Shown here: positions 36,000 to 44,841 of the stretch, piece by piece
How positions within the stretch are numbered: the first letter of the stretch is position 1
Layout: each line of letters opens with the position of its first letter
NCBI GenBank assembly: GCA_015059955.1
Contig: SUZK01000004.1
Span: forward strand, 173,733 to 237,732
Origin: Rikenellaceae bacterium
GTDB taxonomy: Bacteria > Bacteroidota > Bacteroidia > Bacteroidales > Rikenellaceae
Direction: 5' to 3'
DNA length: 64,000 bases
Program-made: the position numbers and the translations under genes
Notes under the pieces: model-generated
Seen by the model: only the letters and a program-made list of their open reading frames with translations
Told to the model about the DNA's origin: nothing
Database searches by the model: none

Positions 36000-37879
36000 G
36001 CCTAAGATACGATATTGTTGTCATCGGCGCTGGCCATGCTGGCTGTGAGGCTGCTTCGGCTGCTGCACACCTCGGCTCGCGTACGCTGCTCATCACCATC
36101 GACATGGATAAGATTGCTGCCATGTCGTGTAATCCTGCCGTTGGCGGTGTAGCTAAGGGTCAGATTGTTAGAGAGATAGATGCTCTTGGCGGCATGATGG
36201 GCCGTATTACAGATATGTCGGCCATACAGTTCCGAATGCTCAACCGCTCGAAGGGTGCTGCTATGTGGAGCCCACGTGCGCAGTGCGATAAGGCTGAGTT
36301 CTCGCGCCTATGGCGTCGAAGCCTTGAAAATACGCCTAATCTCTATTTGTGGCAGGACTCTGTTGTCGATATACTCTTTACTCACGATGGTGAGAAAACG
36401 CGTGTAAGGGGCGTTAAAACGCGAATGGGCGTGGTTATCGAGTGCGATAGGGTAGTGCTCACCGCAGGAACCTTCCTTGAGGGTGTTATGCATTGCGGAG
36501 AGATGAGTGCTGAGGGTGGTCGCGCTGGTGACGAGGCGGCACATGGCATCACGGCACGCCTTGTGGAGCTTGGCTTCGAGGCTGGTCGCATGAAGACGGG
36601 TACCCCTGCGCGCTTGGATGCTCGCACCATTAACTTCGACGCTCTTGAGGTTCAGGAGGGTGATGCAGAGCCATCGAAATTCTCTTACGATACTGATACT
36701 GAGGCTGTTAAGCATCAACTACCATGCTTCATGGTATACACCTCGGAGCGCGTTCACGACATATTGCGTACGGGCTTTTCGCGTTCGCCACTATTCAACG
36801 GAACCATATCGGGCATAGGTCCTCGCTACTGCCCAAGCATCGAGGATAAGCTACGCACCTTTGCCGACAAGAGCCAACACCAGCTCTTCCTTGAGCCTGA
36901 GGGTCGTAATACCAACGAGTACTACCTCAATGGCTTCTCGTCGTCGTTGCCCTACGAGGTGCAGTTGGAGGCGTTGCACGCCATTTCGGGTCTTGAGAAT
37001 GTCCATGTATACCGCCCAGGTTATGCCATCGAGTACGACTACTTCCCCCCCACACAACTTAACCACACCCTTGAGACGAAACTCGTCGAGGGCCTCTACT
37101 TCGCTGGTCAGGTGAATGGTACTACGGGCTATGAGGAGGCTGCCGCTCAGGGTCTCTTGGCGGGTATCAATGCTCATCGTTCATTGCGTGGCGATGCGCC
37201 TATCATCCTTGCACGTGACGAGGCATATATCGGCGTGTTGATTGATGACCTTGTTACGAAGGGTGTCGATGAGCCTTACCGTATGTTCACCTCGCGTGCC
37301 GAGTATCGCATCTTGCTAAGACAGGATAATGCCGACCAGCGACTCACACCACTTGGTTATAAAATCGGCCTTGTCTCGGAGGAGAAGTACCAAAATTTGC
37401 TCAAAAAAAATGCTGCCGTAGAATCGCTTATTTCTTTCCTTCGTGGCCAGTCGGTCAAAATAGGCGAAATAGACAGCTATTTAATTTCGGTAGGTGAGGA
37501 GCCGTTGACGCAGGGTCGAAAGCTCTACGATATCGTTTTGCGTAGCGGTGTTACGCTTGATGCGCTCAGTGGGGTAGTACCAAAACTCGCTCAGTTTATT
37601 GAAAAAAATGGCCTTAGTAGCGAGATTATCGACCAAGCTGAGATTCAGATTAAGTATCGCGGATATATCGAGAGGGAGCGTTATTTTGCCGAGAAGATGC
37701 ACCGCTTGGAGAGTATTGCCATCCCTGCGGAGTTCGATTTTAACGCCTTGCAGTCGCTAACTATCGAGGCTCGTCAGAAGCTCAGTCGCATACGCCCAAC
37801 GACATTGGGTCAAGCAAGCCGTATTCCGGGTGTCTCGCCAGCCGATATAAATGTGCTTTTAGTCAAGTTTGGCAGGTAG
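35996..37879 (+). CDS. mnmG: tRNA uridine-5-carboxymethylaminomethyl modification enzyme MnmG
   Basis: MnmG with MnmE installs cmnm5 at wobble uridine 34 using FAD, NADH and tetrahydrofolate. The N-terminal FAD-binding Rossmann motif is [17 protein letters not shown]; other signatures are [56 protein letters not shown] and [18 protein letters not shown]. The 627-residue length is standard. It is the last gene of the ybeY operon and is followed by a spacer with two repeat elements. Confidence 0.97.
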   Translation: MSLRYDIVVIGAGHAGCEAASAAAHLGSRTLLITIDMDKIAAMSCNPAVGGVAKGQIVREIDALGGMMGRITDMSAIQFRMLNRSKGAAMWSPRAQCDKAEFSRLWRRSLENTPNLYLWQDSVVDILFTHDGEKTRVRGVKTRMGVVIECDRVVLTAGTFLEGVMHCGEMSAEGGRAGDEAAHGITARLVELGFEAGRMKTGTPARLDARTINFDALEVQEGDAEPSKFSYDTDTEAVKHQLPCFMVYTSERVHDILRTGFSRSPLFNGTISGIGPRYCPSIEDKLRTFADKSQHQLFLEPEGRNTNEYYLNGFSSSLPYEVQLEALHAISGLENVHVYRPGYAIEYDYFPPTQLNHTLETKLVEGLYFAGQVNGTTGYEEAAAQGLLAGINAHRSLRGDAPIILARDEAYIGVLIDDLVTKGVDEPYRMFTSRAEYRILLRQDNADQRLTPLGYKIGLVSEEKYQNLLKKNAAVESLISFLRGQSVKIGEIDSYLISVGEEPLTQGRKLYDIVLRSGVTLDALSGVVPKLAQFIEKNGLSSEIIDQAEIQIKYRGYIERERYFAEKMHRLESIAIPAEFDFNALQSLTIEARQKLSRIRPTTLGQASRIPGVSPADINVLLVKFGR

Positions 37880-37913
37880 GGTAGAGTGCTCTATATATTA
37901 TATATATTGGTAT

Positions 37914-38033
37914 GAGGCTGAATAAAAAGTGTATTTTGTCGTTATGCTTGCCCTCAAAATGCTCATTTACGCCGAGTAAACTCCGCTTTTTCGGGCTTCA
38001 CATGCCTAAAACTACATCTTTTTATTCAACCTC
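37914..38033. repeat. Foldback repeat of 120 bp
   Basis: GAGGCTGAATAAAAAG at the left end and its near complement CTTTTTATTCAACCTC at the right end (one G-T) bracket 120 bases. The interior contains the word TTTACGCCGAGTAAAC and a CCGCTTTTTCGGGCTT hairpin-like stretch that I have the impression of having seen in other Bacteroidales spacers. It is probably a MITE or palindromic interspersed repeat between mnmG and ilvE. Confidence 0.6.
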
Positions 38034-38175
38034 CTAATAAATTGGGGATACCTAAAATACTTTTTAGTAACCCGCTTTTTTATCTGTATTGATGCTCAAA
38101 TATTGACGTGCTTGCACGTTTGAGCAACACCATTTTTCGATAGAAGGCAGCAAATACAATCAGCACCACGACCTA

Positions 38176-38301
38176 AATTTCTTGTCAGAAGGGGTTAGCT
38201 GTGGTCTCGATAAAGAGAAAGGGCGGATGGGATATATTGATGTATTTCCCATTCGCCCTTTGGATTGAGAGGTCGCAGATGACCTCGTATCGCAAGAAAT
38301 T
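38176..38301. repeat. Covarying stem element, copy B (touches the ilvE stop codon)
   Basis: The outer stem AATTTCTTG (38176-38184) and CAAGAAATT (38293-38301) has a C/G pair where copy A has G/C. The core reads GTCAGAAGGGGTTAGCTGTGG and GAGAGGTCGCAGATGACC, close to A. The distal hairpin AAAGGGCGGATGGGA with TCCCATTCGCCCTTT keeps the same single G-T wobble as A. The right end overlaps the ilvE stop codon at 38300-38302, just as copy C overlaps that of recJ. Confidence 0.78.
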
Positions 38302-39313
38302 ACTCTACGACGATGTTCCAGTTGTGGATATCCTCCTCACGACCATACTGGATGCCCTGCAAGCGATCGTACATCTTCTTGCAAGTCTCACCCACCTTCA
38401 TACCGTAGTCGTAGGTGATGCCGTTGTCGAGGTCATACAATGCGCCGATAGGCGAGATAACCGCAGCAGTACCGCAAGCACCTGCCTCCTCGAACGATGC
38501 GAGCTCCTCAACTGGGATGTCGCGCTCCTCAACTGTTAGGCCGAGGTCCACAGCAATCTGACGAAGGCTCTTGTTGGTAATTGATGGAAGGATAGATGTT
38601 GACTTAGGAGTTACGTATGTGTTATTCTTGATACCGAAGAAGTTTGCAGCACCGAACTCCTCAACCTTTGAGTGTGTAGCAGCGTCGAGGTAGAGCACGT
38701 TAGCGAAGCCCTTGCCGTGAGCAGACTCCAACGACCAGATTGATGAAGCGTAGTTACCACCAACCTTAACGTCACCTGTTCCACGTGGAGCAGCACGGTC
38801 CTGGTCACGCATGATAAGAGCCTTGATAGCGTTCATACCGCCCTTGAAGTATGGGCCTACAGGAGCACAGAAGATGATGAGGTCTGCCTCGTCAACAGCA
38901 CGTACGCCCAAGCAGGTCTTGGTACCGAGAAGGGTAGGACGCAAGTAGAGTGATGCGCCAGTCTCGTAAGGAGGTACGAAGTCCATGTTACGACGAACAC
39001 ACTCCATACAGCCCTCAACAAACTGCTCTACGGTAGGAGCTGGAAGGCAGAGACGGTTAGCCGAGTTGATCATACGCTTAGCATTCTCATCTGGACGGAA
39101 CAAGCGTACCTTACCATCAACACCACGGAAGGCCTTCAAGCCCTCGAAGATCTCGAGACCATAGTGCAAGCAAGCTGCTGACATGTGCATCTTGATGTAC
39201 TCGTCGTCGGTTACCTGCATCTGGCTCCACTGACCATTCTCGTAGTGGTAGCGAACATTGAAAGCGGTCTTGTAGTAGGCAAAACCAAGCTCTCCCCATT
39301 TAATGTTTTCCAT
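38300..39313 (-). CDS. ilvE: Branched-chain amino acid aminotransferase
   Basis: IlvE transaminates Leu, Ile and Val with 2-oxoglutarate, PLP-dependent, fold type IV. The 337-residue protein has MSAACLHYGLEIFEGLKAFRG, the PLP-Lys motif DVKVGGNYASS, and the downstream block KSTSILPSITNKSLRQIA. The sequence is full length and codon use is biased to AAG/GTT, suggesting good expression. No biosynthetic partners are adjacent. Its stop codon lies at the edge of structured element B. Confidence 0.95.
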   Translation of the reverse strand: MENIKWGELGFAYYKTAFNVRYHYENGQWSQMQVTDDEYIKMHMSAACLHYGLEIFEGLKAFRGVDGKVRLFRPDENAKRMINSANRLCLPAPTVEQFVEGCMECVRRNMDFVPPYETGASLYLRPTLLGTKTCLGVRAVDEADLIIFCAPVGPYFKGGMNAIKALIMRDQDRAAPRGTGDVKVGGNYASSIWSLESAHGKGFANVLYLDAATHSKVEEFGAANFFGIKNNTYVTPKSTSILPSITNKSLRQIAVDLGLTVEERDIPVEELASFEEAGACGTAAVISPIGALYDLDNGITYDYGMKVGETCKKMYDRLQGIQYGREEDIHNWNIVVE

Positions 39314-39400
39314 AGTTAAGCTAAAAGTTTTAGTTGGTTATTGTTTATATCTTTTTAGGTTGTCTTATGCGGCTAACCTTTTAGTTATCAGTGTTTTGTG

Positions 39401-41443
39401 CTATCCAATCATGGCGCCCGCCATCGTCTTATCCTCAGGCTGCACAAGCACCAAGCGACCCAATGCATCCTCGGCCATGAGAATCATACCGCGCGACTCG
39501 ATACCCTTAATCTCGCGTGGTGCGAGGTTCGCGAGAACCAATACCTGACGGCCCACAAGCTGCTCAGGTGTGTAGTACTCGGCGATACCCGATACGATTG
39601 TTCGCTGGTCGATGCCGGTGTCGATGGTGAGCTTAAGAAGCTTCTTGGTCTTTGCCACCTTCTCGGCAGCGAGGATTGTCGACACACGGATATCCATCTT
39701 CTGGAAGTCGTCGAACGACACCTCCTCCTTCTGCTCGGTGATGTTCTTCGATGCCTCGGCGGCGAGGTTGGCACGGCGTGCCGCCTCCAACTTGTCGAGC
39801 TGCTTCTGTATCACGTCGTCCTCAATCTTCTCGAAGAGAAGCTCTGCCTCACCTATGGCGCTGCCTGCGGCGAGAAGCTCCATAGAGCCCATCTGCTCCC
39901 AGCTAAACTTGCTGACGTTGAGCATGCGTAGCATCTTCTCTGCCGTGAAAGGCATGAATGGCTCGATGGCGATGGCCGTATTGGCGGTAATCTGAAGGGC
40001 GATGTTAAGTATTGTCTTCACGCGCTCAGGGTCGGTCTTTACGACCTTCCATGGCTCAGTATCAGCGAGATACTTGTTACCTATACGCGAGAAGTTCATC
40101 GCATCCTTCAACGCTTCGCGGAAGTGGTAGTGCTCGATGTTGCGCTCTAACGACGCCTTTATCTTCTGCAACTCCTCGATGGTGGCCTCGTCGTAGTCGG
40201 TAAGCTCGCCACGCTCGGGGATGATGCCGTCGTAGTACTTCTTGGTGAGCACCAATGCGCGGTTCACGAAGTTGCCGAGGATTGCCACAAGCTCCGAGTT
40301 GTTGCGCGACTGGAAGTCCTTCCATGTGAAGTCGTTATCCTTGGTCTCTGGGGCGTTGGCGCAGAGAACATAGCGCAACACATCCTCCTTGCCTGGGAAC
40401 TCATCGAGGTACTCGTGGAGCCATACTGCCCAGTTGCGCGATGTCGATATCTTGTCGCCCTCGAGGTTTAGGAACTCGTTGGCAGGGACATTCTCGGGTA
40501 GGATATAGTCGCCATGTGCCTTGAGCATCGATGGGAATACTATGCAGTGGAAGACGATGTTATCCTTGCCGATGAAGTGCACCATCTTGGTATCCTCACT
40601 CTTCCAATACTTCTCCCAGTCGGGTGTAAGGTCCTTAGTAGCAGATATATAGCCGATTGGCGCATCGAACCATACGTAGAGCACCTTGCCCTCGGCACCC
40701 TCCACAGGTACGGGTATACCCCAGTCGAGGTCACGGCTTACGGCGCGTGGTTGTAGGCCGAGGTCGAGCCAGCTCTTGCACTGGCCATATACGTTCGACT
40801 TCCACTCCTTGTGTCCCTCCAATATCCACTCGCGTAGGAAGCCCTCGTACTTATCCAATGGCAAGTACCAGTGCTTTGTCTCGCGCTTCACGGGCACAGC
40901 ACCCGATAGTGCGCTACGAGGGTTTATAAGCTCGTCGGGCGATAGTGTTGAGCCACACTTCTCGCACTGGTCGCCATAGGCGTTCTCGTTCTGACAGCGA
41001 GGACATGTGCCGACGATATATCTATCGGCGAGGTATGTCTGTGCCTGCTCGTCGTAGTACTGCATCGATGTCTGCTCGATGAACTTACCCTCGTCGTAGA
41101 GCTTACGGAAGAAGTCGGCGGCGGTCACGCGGTGTGTTGCCGACGATGTACGCGAGTATATGTCGAACGACATGCCGAGGCGGCGGAACGACTTCTCGAT
41201 GATTGCGTGGTAGCGGTCTACTACCTGCTGAGGGGTGATACCCTCCTTGCGTGCCTTGATTGTGATGGGCACGCCATGCTCGTCGCTACCGCATACCGAT
41301 ATTACATCGTAGCCCTTGAGGCGTAGGTAGCGAGTATATATGTCCGATGGCACATATACGCCTGCGAGGTGACCGATATGTACGGGACCATTGGCGTAGG
41401 GTAGTGCCGATGTTATAAGATAGCGCTTGTACTCTTTGCTCAC
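39401..41443 (-). CDS. metG: Methionyl-tRNA synthetase
   Basis: MetRS charges initiator and elongator tRNA-Met. Motifs: [17 protein letters not shown] (HIGH), the zinc knuckle [29 protein letters not shown] (KMSKS form) and a C-terminal EMAPII-like tRNA-binding domain (about residues 575-680, [14 protein letters not shown]). No ATG starts the frame; a GTG at 41443 ([12 protein letters not shown]) and a TTG at 41467 are possible. The GTG start fits family N-termini better and is used here. A promoter and a long leader precede it. Confidence 0.95.
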   Translation of the reverse strand: MSKEYKRYLITSALPYANGPVHIGHLAGVYVPSDIYTRYLRLKGYDVISVCGSDEHGVPITIKARKEGITPQQVVDRYHAIIEKSFRRLGMSFDIYSRTSSATHRVTAADFFRKLYDEGKFIEQTSMQYYDEQAQTYLADRYIVGTCPRCQNENAYGDQCEKCGSTLSPDELINPRSALSGAVPVKRETKHWYLPLDKYEGFLREWILEGHKEWKSNVYGQCKSWLDLGLQPRAVSRDLDWGIPVPVEGAEGKVLYVWFDAPIGYISATKDLTPDWEKYWKSEDTKMVHFIGKDNIVFHCIVFPSMLKAHGDYILPENVPANEFLNLEGDKISTSRNWAVWLHEYLDEFPGKEDVLRYVLCANAPETKDNDFTWKDFQSRNNSELVAILGNFVNRALVLTKKYYDGIIPERGELTDYDEATIEELQKIKASLERNIEHYHFREALKDAMNFSRIGNKYLADTEPWKVVKTDPERVKTILNIALQITANTAIAIEPFMPFTAEKMLRMLNVSKFSWEQMGSMELLAAGSAIGEAELLFEKIEDDVIQKQLDKLEAARRANLAAEASKNITEQKEEVSFDDFQKMDIRVSTILAAEKVAKTKKLLKLTIDTGIDQRTIVSGIAEYYTPEQLVGRQVLVLANLAPREIKGIESRGMILMAEDALGRLVLVQPEDKTMAGAMIG

Positions 41444-41536
41444 TGTATCTGAAATTTTAGTTGTCAATAGTCGTTAAACGATTGATGCTTCGCGAGTAAG
41501 CACACCACGTGCTACGCCGAAGCGTATAATACGATA

Positions 41537-41544
41537 CAAAGATA
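41537..41544 (-). promoter_or_regulatory. -7 element TATCTTTG of metG with hairpin leader
   Basis: Minus-strand TATCTTTG lies about 95 bases upstream of the GTG start. The leader contains a stem GCTTCG/CGAAGC that encloses GTAGCAC/GTGCTTAC (one bulge). A role in control of metG is possible but not shown. The remaining spacer to 41655 shows nothing else I recognise. Confidence 0.6.
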
Positions 41545-41709
41545 ATAAAAAAAGATGAAAGTTCAAAGAGGAAAGATGAAAGATAAAAGATGAAAGATGG
41601 GGTGTTGTCGCGGACAACAGTTGTGTCTGCGCTAAAGAGATTAGGTTAACACTAATTGTCGATTGTTTGTTTGTCGATAACCCTATGTTTTCGACAAACA
41701 AACAATGAC

Positions 41710-41752
41710 AATAATATATCAATAATATATCAATAATATATCAATAATATAT
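41710..41752. repeat. Tandem repeat, 11-bp unit AATAATATATC, about 3.9 copies
   Basis: Three exact units and most of a fourth lie directly between the left hairpin repeat and the gene fragment at 41764. It is a possible slippage site and could change expression of the fragment. Confidence 0.9.
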
Positions 41753-41763
41753 ATAGTATCAGT

Positions 41764-42180
41764 ATGAATAATAATTATAGATATCAGCTTGAGAGATATA
41801 GAGGGCGAGGTAGTCGCTATACCTCTCCTCAGTGTGGCCGTAAACAATCATTTACTCGTTATATTGATACATATAACAATAATATATATATCAATGATAA
41901 CGTAGGTAGAAGCTGTTTGATTTTTATTTCGAGATTATTTGAGAGCTATTTTCGAAGAGCAATTAATTTGTGAGGTGCAGATAATAGCGGGCTATTTTCA
42001 AGTATCACAAATTAATAGATACCGAAAAGAGCCTCAAAGAAGCCGAAATATATTCTCGCATAAACAGTATAGTTCTTGTAATAAAAATCAAACAGTTTCT
42101 CAATGTAATCGTCTTGATAAATGTGGGTATCATTATACCCCAAAACAATACTTTACTGATAAGGAGTGGAAAGAAGAGAG
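41764..42180 (+). pseudogene. 5' fragment of a Bacteroidales mobile-element zinc-finger (DUF6371-like) gene, split by a MITE
   Basis: Codons 41764-41910 read MNNNYRYQLERYRGRGSRYT, then SPQCGRKQSFTRYIDTYNNN and YIYINDNVGR. Joining them in frame to 42104-42180 continues CNRLDKCGYHYTPKQYFTDK, a highly typical N-terminus of PG0870/DUF6371-like proteins linked to primase functions of mobile elements. The joined gene is cut after about 75 residues by the right hairpin repeat. The first Cys of the expected YTCPQCG finger is Ser here, a further sign of decay. Confidence 0.7.
41908..42100. mobile_element. 193-bp palindromic MITE inserted in the gene fragment
   Basis: The terminal inverted repeats are 21 bp (41908-41928 and 42080-42100; AGAAGCTGTTTGATTTTTAT... 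with one mismatch). The interior is also nearly palindromic, with a perfect inner ATTAATTTGTGA/TCACAAATTAAT pair. Removing about 193 bp restores the reading frame of the host gene fragment exactly (GGT AGA then TGT AAT CGT), which shows it is an insertion. Confidence 0.72.
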
Positions 42181-42383
42181 ATTGTTTGTTTGTCGAAAAC
42201 ATAGGGTTATCGACAAACAAACAATCGACAAAACCTCAGCCACACGGCATAACACCATTGCCGCAATGGTTTATGGAGCAGACATTGCCGACCTTTCTTC
42301 ATACAATGAGAACAGAGTACTTAGGGAAGCACAATCCCCACAATCCCTAAGCTCCCTAATCTCTCTTTCTGTCGTTTTCCTCT

Positions 42384-43709
42384 TTATAGGTTTCCGAGGC
42401 GCTTGTTTGTCTTGCGGATAATCTTCATCGTCGACTTATCCTCAACAAATATTGAGTTCAAGCCCTGCTGCTCCTGCGCTGGGTCGCCCGTATAGTCGTC
42501 GCCCTTAGCCCAGTACTCGTGGTCCTCGACATTGGTCTGGGCATAGCCACCCCAGCTCCAGAAGTTACAGCCGGCAAAGACGCCACCCTCTCTCTTCGAC
42601 TCGACGATAAGGTCGAATACGAAGGTGTAGTAGACGTCACGACATGTCACAGGGCTCTGCTTGCGGAAATCCATATTGTCGCGTGGCATGCCGAACTCCT
42701 CGACAACCACAGGCTTTGCTATCTTCTCGCCCAACTCAAGGTGCATGTTGATATACTCCTCGGTATTCTCGCACGACTTGGCGAGGTCCTCCTGCATATG
42801 GTCGCCACGCATCCACTTCCAGTTATATGGCCATACGTGGCAGTTGATATACGATATCTCATCTATGGCGTGTATCCTCTCGCATAGCTCCATATCCCAC
42901 TCGCAGCCGTAGAAGCCCTCCGAGCCGGTAGATATCATATGGTTGGGGTCGAGCTCGCGGATGAGCTTTGCCGAGCTCTCTATCCACTCGGCGAAGGCCT
43001 CCTTATTGTCCTGCTCCTTAGAGCTGAAGGCGCGAGGCTCGTTAGATATCTGCCATGAGAAGATGGCGGGGTCGTCGATATACTTAATGCCTGTATATCT
43101 GTTTGTTCGACTCACGATGAAGCGCACATGGTCATAGAAAATCTCCTTAGCACGCTCGTTACGCACGAACTCGCCAGCGAAGGTGTTATACGAGAACCAG
43201 CCGTCGACGCGTGGCACGAGCACCGGCGTTTCATTTGCCCACGCCACATACTGCGTATAGCCACCGCTCCACTCCCAGGCGTTGTTGAAGTACAATACGG
43301 CGGTCATATTGCGCTTGCCAAGCTCCATCATAAGGTAGTCTAAGCCCTCCAACACGGCGTCGTTGTATACGCCAGGCTCTGTTTGTAGGTTAGGCTCAAT
43401 CTTGCCGAGCAGGCCATCCTCGCCCTCGCCACCAATGAGTATGCGGAGGTTGTCGATGCCGTTAGCCTTCATAAAGTCGAGCTCCTTGCACAGACGCTCG
43501 CGGTTGCCACCCTCGCCCTCAGAGCCGAGGATTGCGCCATACCAGAAGTTGGTGCCCACGAAGTAGTAGGGCTTGCCGTCGCGCATAAACTGACCATCCT
43601 TAACGGTGATTATAGAGGCGCTCTTGGGCGACTTAGCCTCGGCACGATGTGGCGTTGCTACGGCCACCATAAGGAGCACAAGGCTCAACAATGTAAATAC
43701 TCTCTTCAT
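42384..43709 (-). CDS. Secreted GH5 glycoside hydrolase, subfamily 7 (mannanase)-like
   Basis: The 441-residue product has a signal peptide (MKRVFTLLSLVLLMVAVATPHRAEA) and a single GH5 TIM barrel: FVGTNFWYGAILG, DNLRILIGGEGEDG, the acid/base Glu224 in WQISNEPRAF, INCHVWPYNW, and the nucleophile Glu338 in VVVEEFGMPRD. The pattern is close to GH5_7 endo-beta-1,4-mannanases. It could cut mannan outside the cell. It lies 39 bases after a metallophosphoesterase in a minus-strand run that starts with pdxJ, away from any obvious polysaccharide utilisation locus. Confidence 0.87.
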   Translation of the reverse strand: MKRVFTLLSLVLLMVAVATPHRAEAKSPKSASIITVKDGQFMRDGKPYYFVGTNFWYGAILGSEGEGGNRERLCKELDFMKANGIDNLRILIGGEGEDGLLGKIEPNLQTEPGVYNDAVLEGLDYLMMELGKRNMTAVLYFNNAWEWSGGYTQYVAWANETPVLVPRVDGWFSYNTFAGEFVRNERAKEIFYDHVRFIVSRTNRYTGIKYIDDPAIFSWQISNEPRAFSSKEQDNKEAFAEWIESSAKLIRELDPNHMISTGSEGFYGCEWDMELCERIHAIDEISYINCHVWPYNWKWMRGDHMQEDLAKSCENTEEYINMHLELGEKIAKPVVVEEFGMPRDNMDFRKQSPVTCRDVYYTFVFDLIVESKREGGVFAGCNFWSWGGYAQTNVEDHEYWAKGDDYTGDPAQEQQGLNSIFVEDKSTMKIIRKTNKRLGNL

Positions 43710-43748
43710 TTACCTAATCTATTATATGTTAATTATTTACTTACCAAG

Positions 43749-44828
43749 TTACTCAATGTCGATGACCACCATCTCGCTCTTCGACCCTATGCGGAAGGGA
43801 GGCCCCCAGAGCGATAGTCCCTCCATTACGTAGGCGTGTGTATGGCTCCATTTGCGGTAGCCGTGGCTCTGCTCATACATGATGTCTGTTGCCCAGTTTA
43901 GTGGCCACACCTGTCCACGATGCGTATGCCCCGAAAGGTGTATGTCGACCTTGAGGCTGTCGCTCGTGGCGATGTCGTATGGCTGGTGGTCGAGTACCAC
44001 CGTGGGGCGTCGGTTGTCGACACACATCATCAGCGAGTCTAAGGGCTTACGACGCTTGTTCATCCTGTCGTCACGACCAATGAGCTGTATGCCCGAGGGT
44101 AGCTCCACGATGCTATCGCGAAGTACCACTATGCCACTATCCGAGATATGCTCCATGCAGCGCTCTATGCCGCTTATATACTCGTGGTTGCCAGGCACCA
44201 TATAGATACCATCGCGCGCCTCCACGCGCCTAAATTCATCGAGCATCGACGCCTCCGCGACGGGTGCTATGCTGTTGTCTATAAGGTCGCCAACGATAAC
44301 TACTACATCGGGCTTCTGCTCGTTTATCATGTCGACATATCGCGCCAAGTCCTGGCGGTCGGTGCCGTGGCCGAGGTGTACGTCGCTGATGGCCACCATA
44401 CGGTACGTATCACCCTCGATAGGCTTCTCTATGTCTATCTCTATGCGCTCGGTGCGAGGCATGCGGTAGTTGATATAGCCATATATCATCAGCGGCAGGG
44501 TGATTGCCAAGGCGTATAGCACCCTATGTTGTAGCGCCGGTATGAAGAGGTGCAGGATGTCGAAGAGTGCTAACGAGAGCACCATATATAACATGAAGAC
44601 CATCCATACCGAGCCTACGACGAAGAGGGCGTGCGACAGCGACGAGGGTAGCGAGCCGTCACGTAGTCCTATGGCGATAAATAGTGCAAAGGCGGCAAGC
44701 CAGAAGAGTGCCGAGAGGGCAATGCGTGCCGGGAGGGGTAGCCCCGCTAACGACTGCATAACCCTCCAGTAGAGGTAGCCGTTGCTACCCAAGTATACCA
44801 CCATCATCGCCAACCATGCCCACATCAT
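43749..44828 (-). CDS. Membrane-anchored metallophosphoesterase (YkuE/YaeI-like)
   Basis: The 359-residue protein has about four membrane segments in the first 130 residues, then a calcineurin-like phosphoesterase domain with VAISDVHLGHG, VVVIVGDLIDNS, VPGNHEYISG and HLSGHTHRGQVWPL, the metal ligands of the family. Homologues hydrolyse pyrophosphate bonds of lipid-like substrates (e.g. UDP-diacylglucosamine by YbbF/LpxI-type relatives); the substrate here is not known. It begins 13 bases after the cca stop codon. Confidence 0.88.
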   Translation of the reverse strand: MMWAWLAMMVVYLGSNGYLYWRVMQSLAGLPLPARIALSALFWLAAFALFIAIGLRDGSLPSSLSHALFVVGSVWMVFMLYMVLSLALFDILHLFIPALQHRVLYALAITLPLMIYGYINYRMPRTERIEIDIEKPIEGDTYRMVAISDVHLGHGTDRQDLARYVDMINEQKPDVVVIVGDLIDNSIAPVAEASMLDEFRRVEARDGIYMVPGNHEYISGIERCMEHISDSGIVVLRDSIVELPSGIQLIGRDDRMNKRRKPLDSLMMCVDNRRPTVVLDHQPYDIATSDSLKVDIHLSGHTHRGQVWPLNWATDIMYEQSHGYRKWSHTHAYVMEGLSLWGPPFRIGSKSEMVVIDIE

Positions 44829-44841
44829 ACTCTCAATCGCT

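Larger units (their letters stand above)
41656..42231. mobile_element. 576-bp element with 51-bp hairpin inverted repeats
   Basis: Bases 41656-41706 and 42181-42231 are perfect inverted copies of each other over 51 bp. Each arm is also a hairpin: ATTGTTTGTTTGTCGA and its complement around a 13-base loop (TAACCCTATGTTT in the left copy, the reverse complement in the right copy). Inside are an 11-bp tandem repeat, a truncated zinc-finger gene start and a 193-bp palindromic insertion. There is no transposase, so it is a non-autonomous or decayed element between metG and the GH5 gene. Target duplications are not evident. Confidence 0.72.

Noticed and set aside
42330..42375. A shared repeat with 53145-53230 based on TTAGGGAAGC and AATCCC words
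   Set aside because: Similarity is limited to short low-complexity words and could not be extended into an alignable repeat.
41939..42421. A 160-residue plus-strand frame after metG
   Set aside because: It runs through the palindromic MITE, the right hairpin repeat and the spacer. Only 42104-42180 is real coding remnant; the rest is chance.
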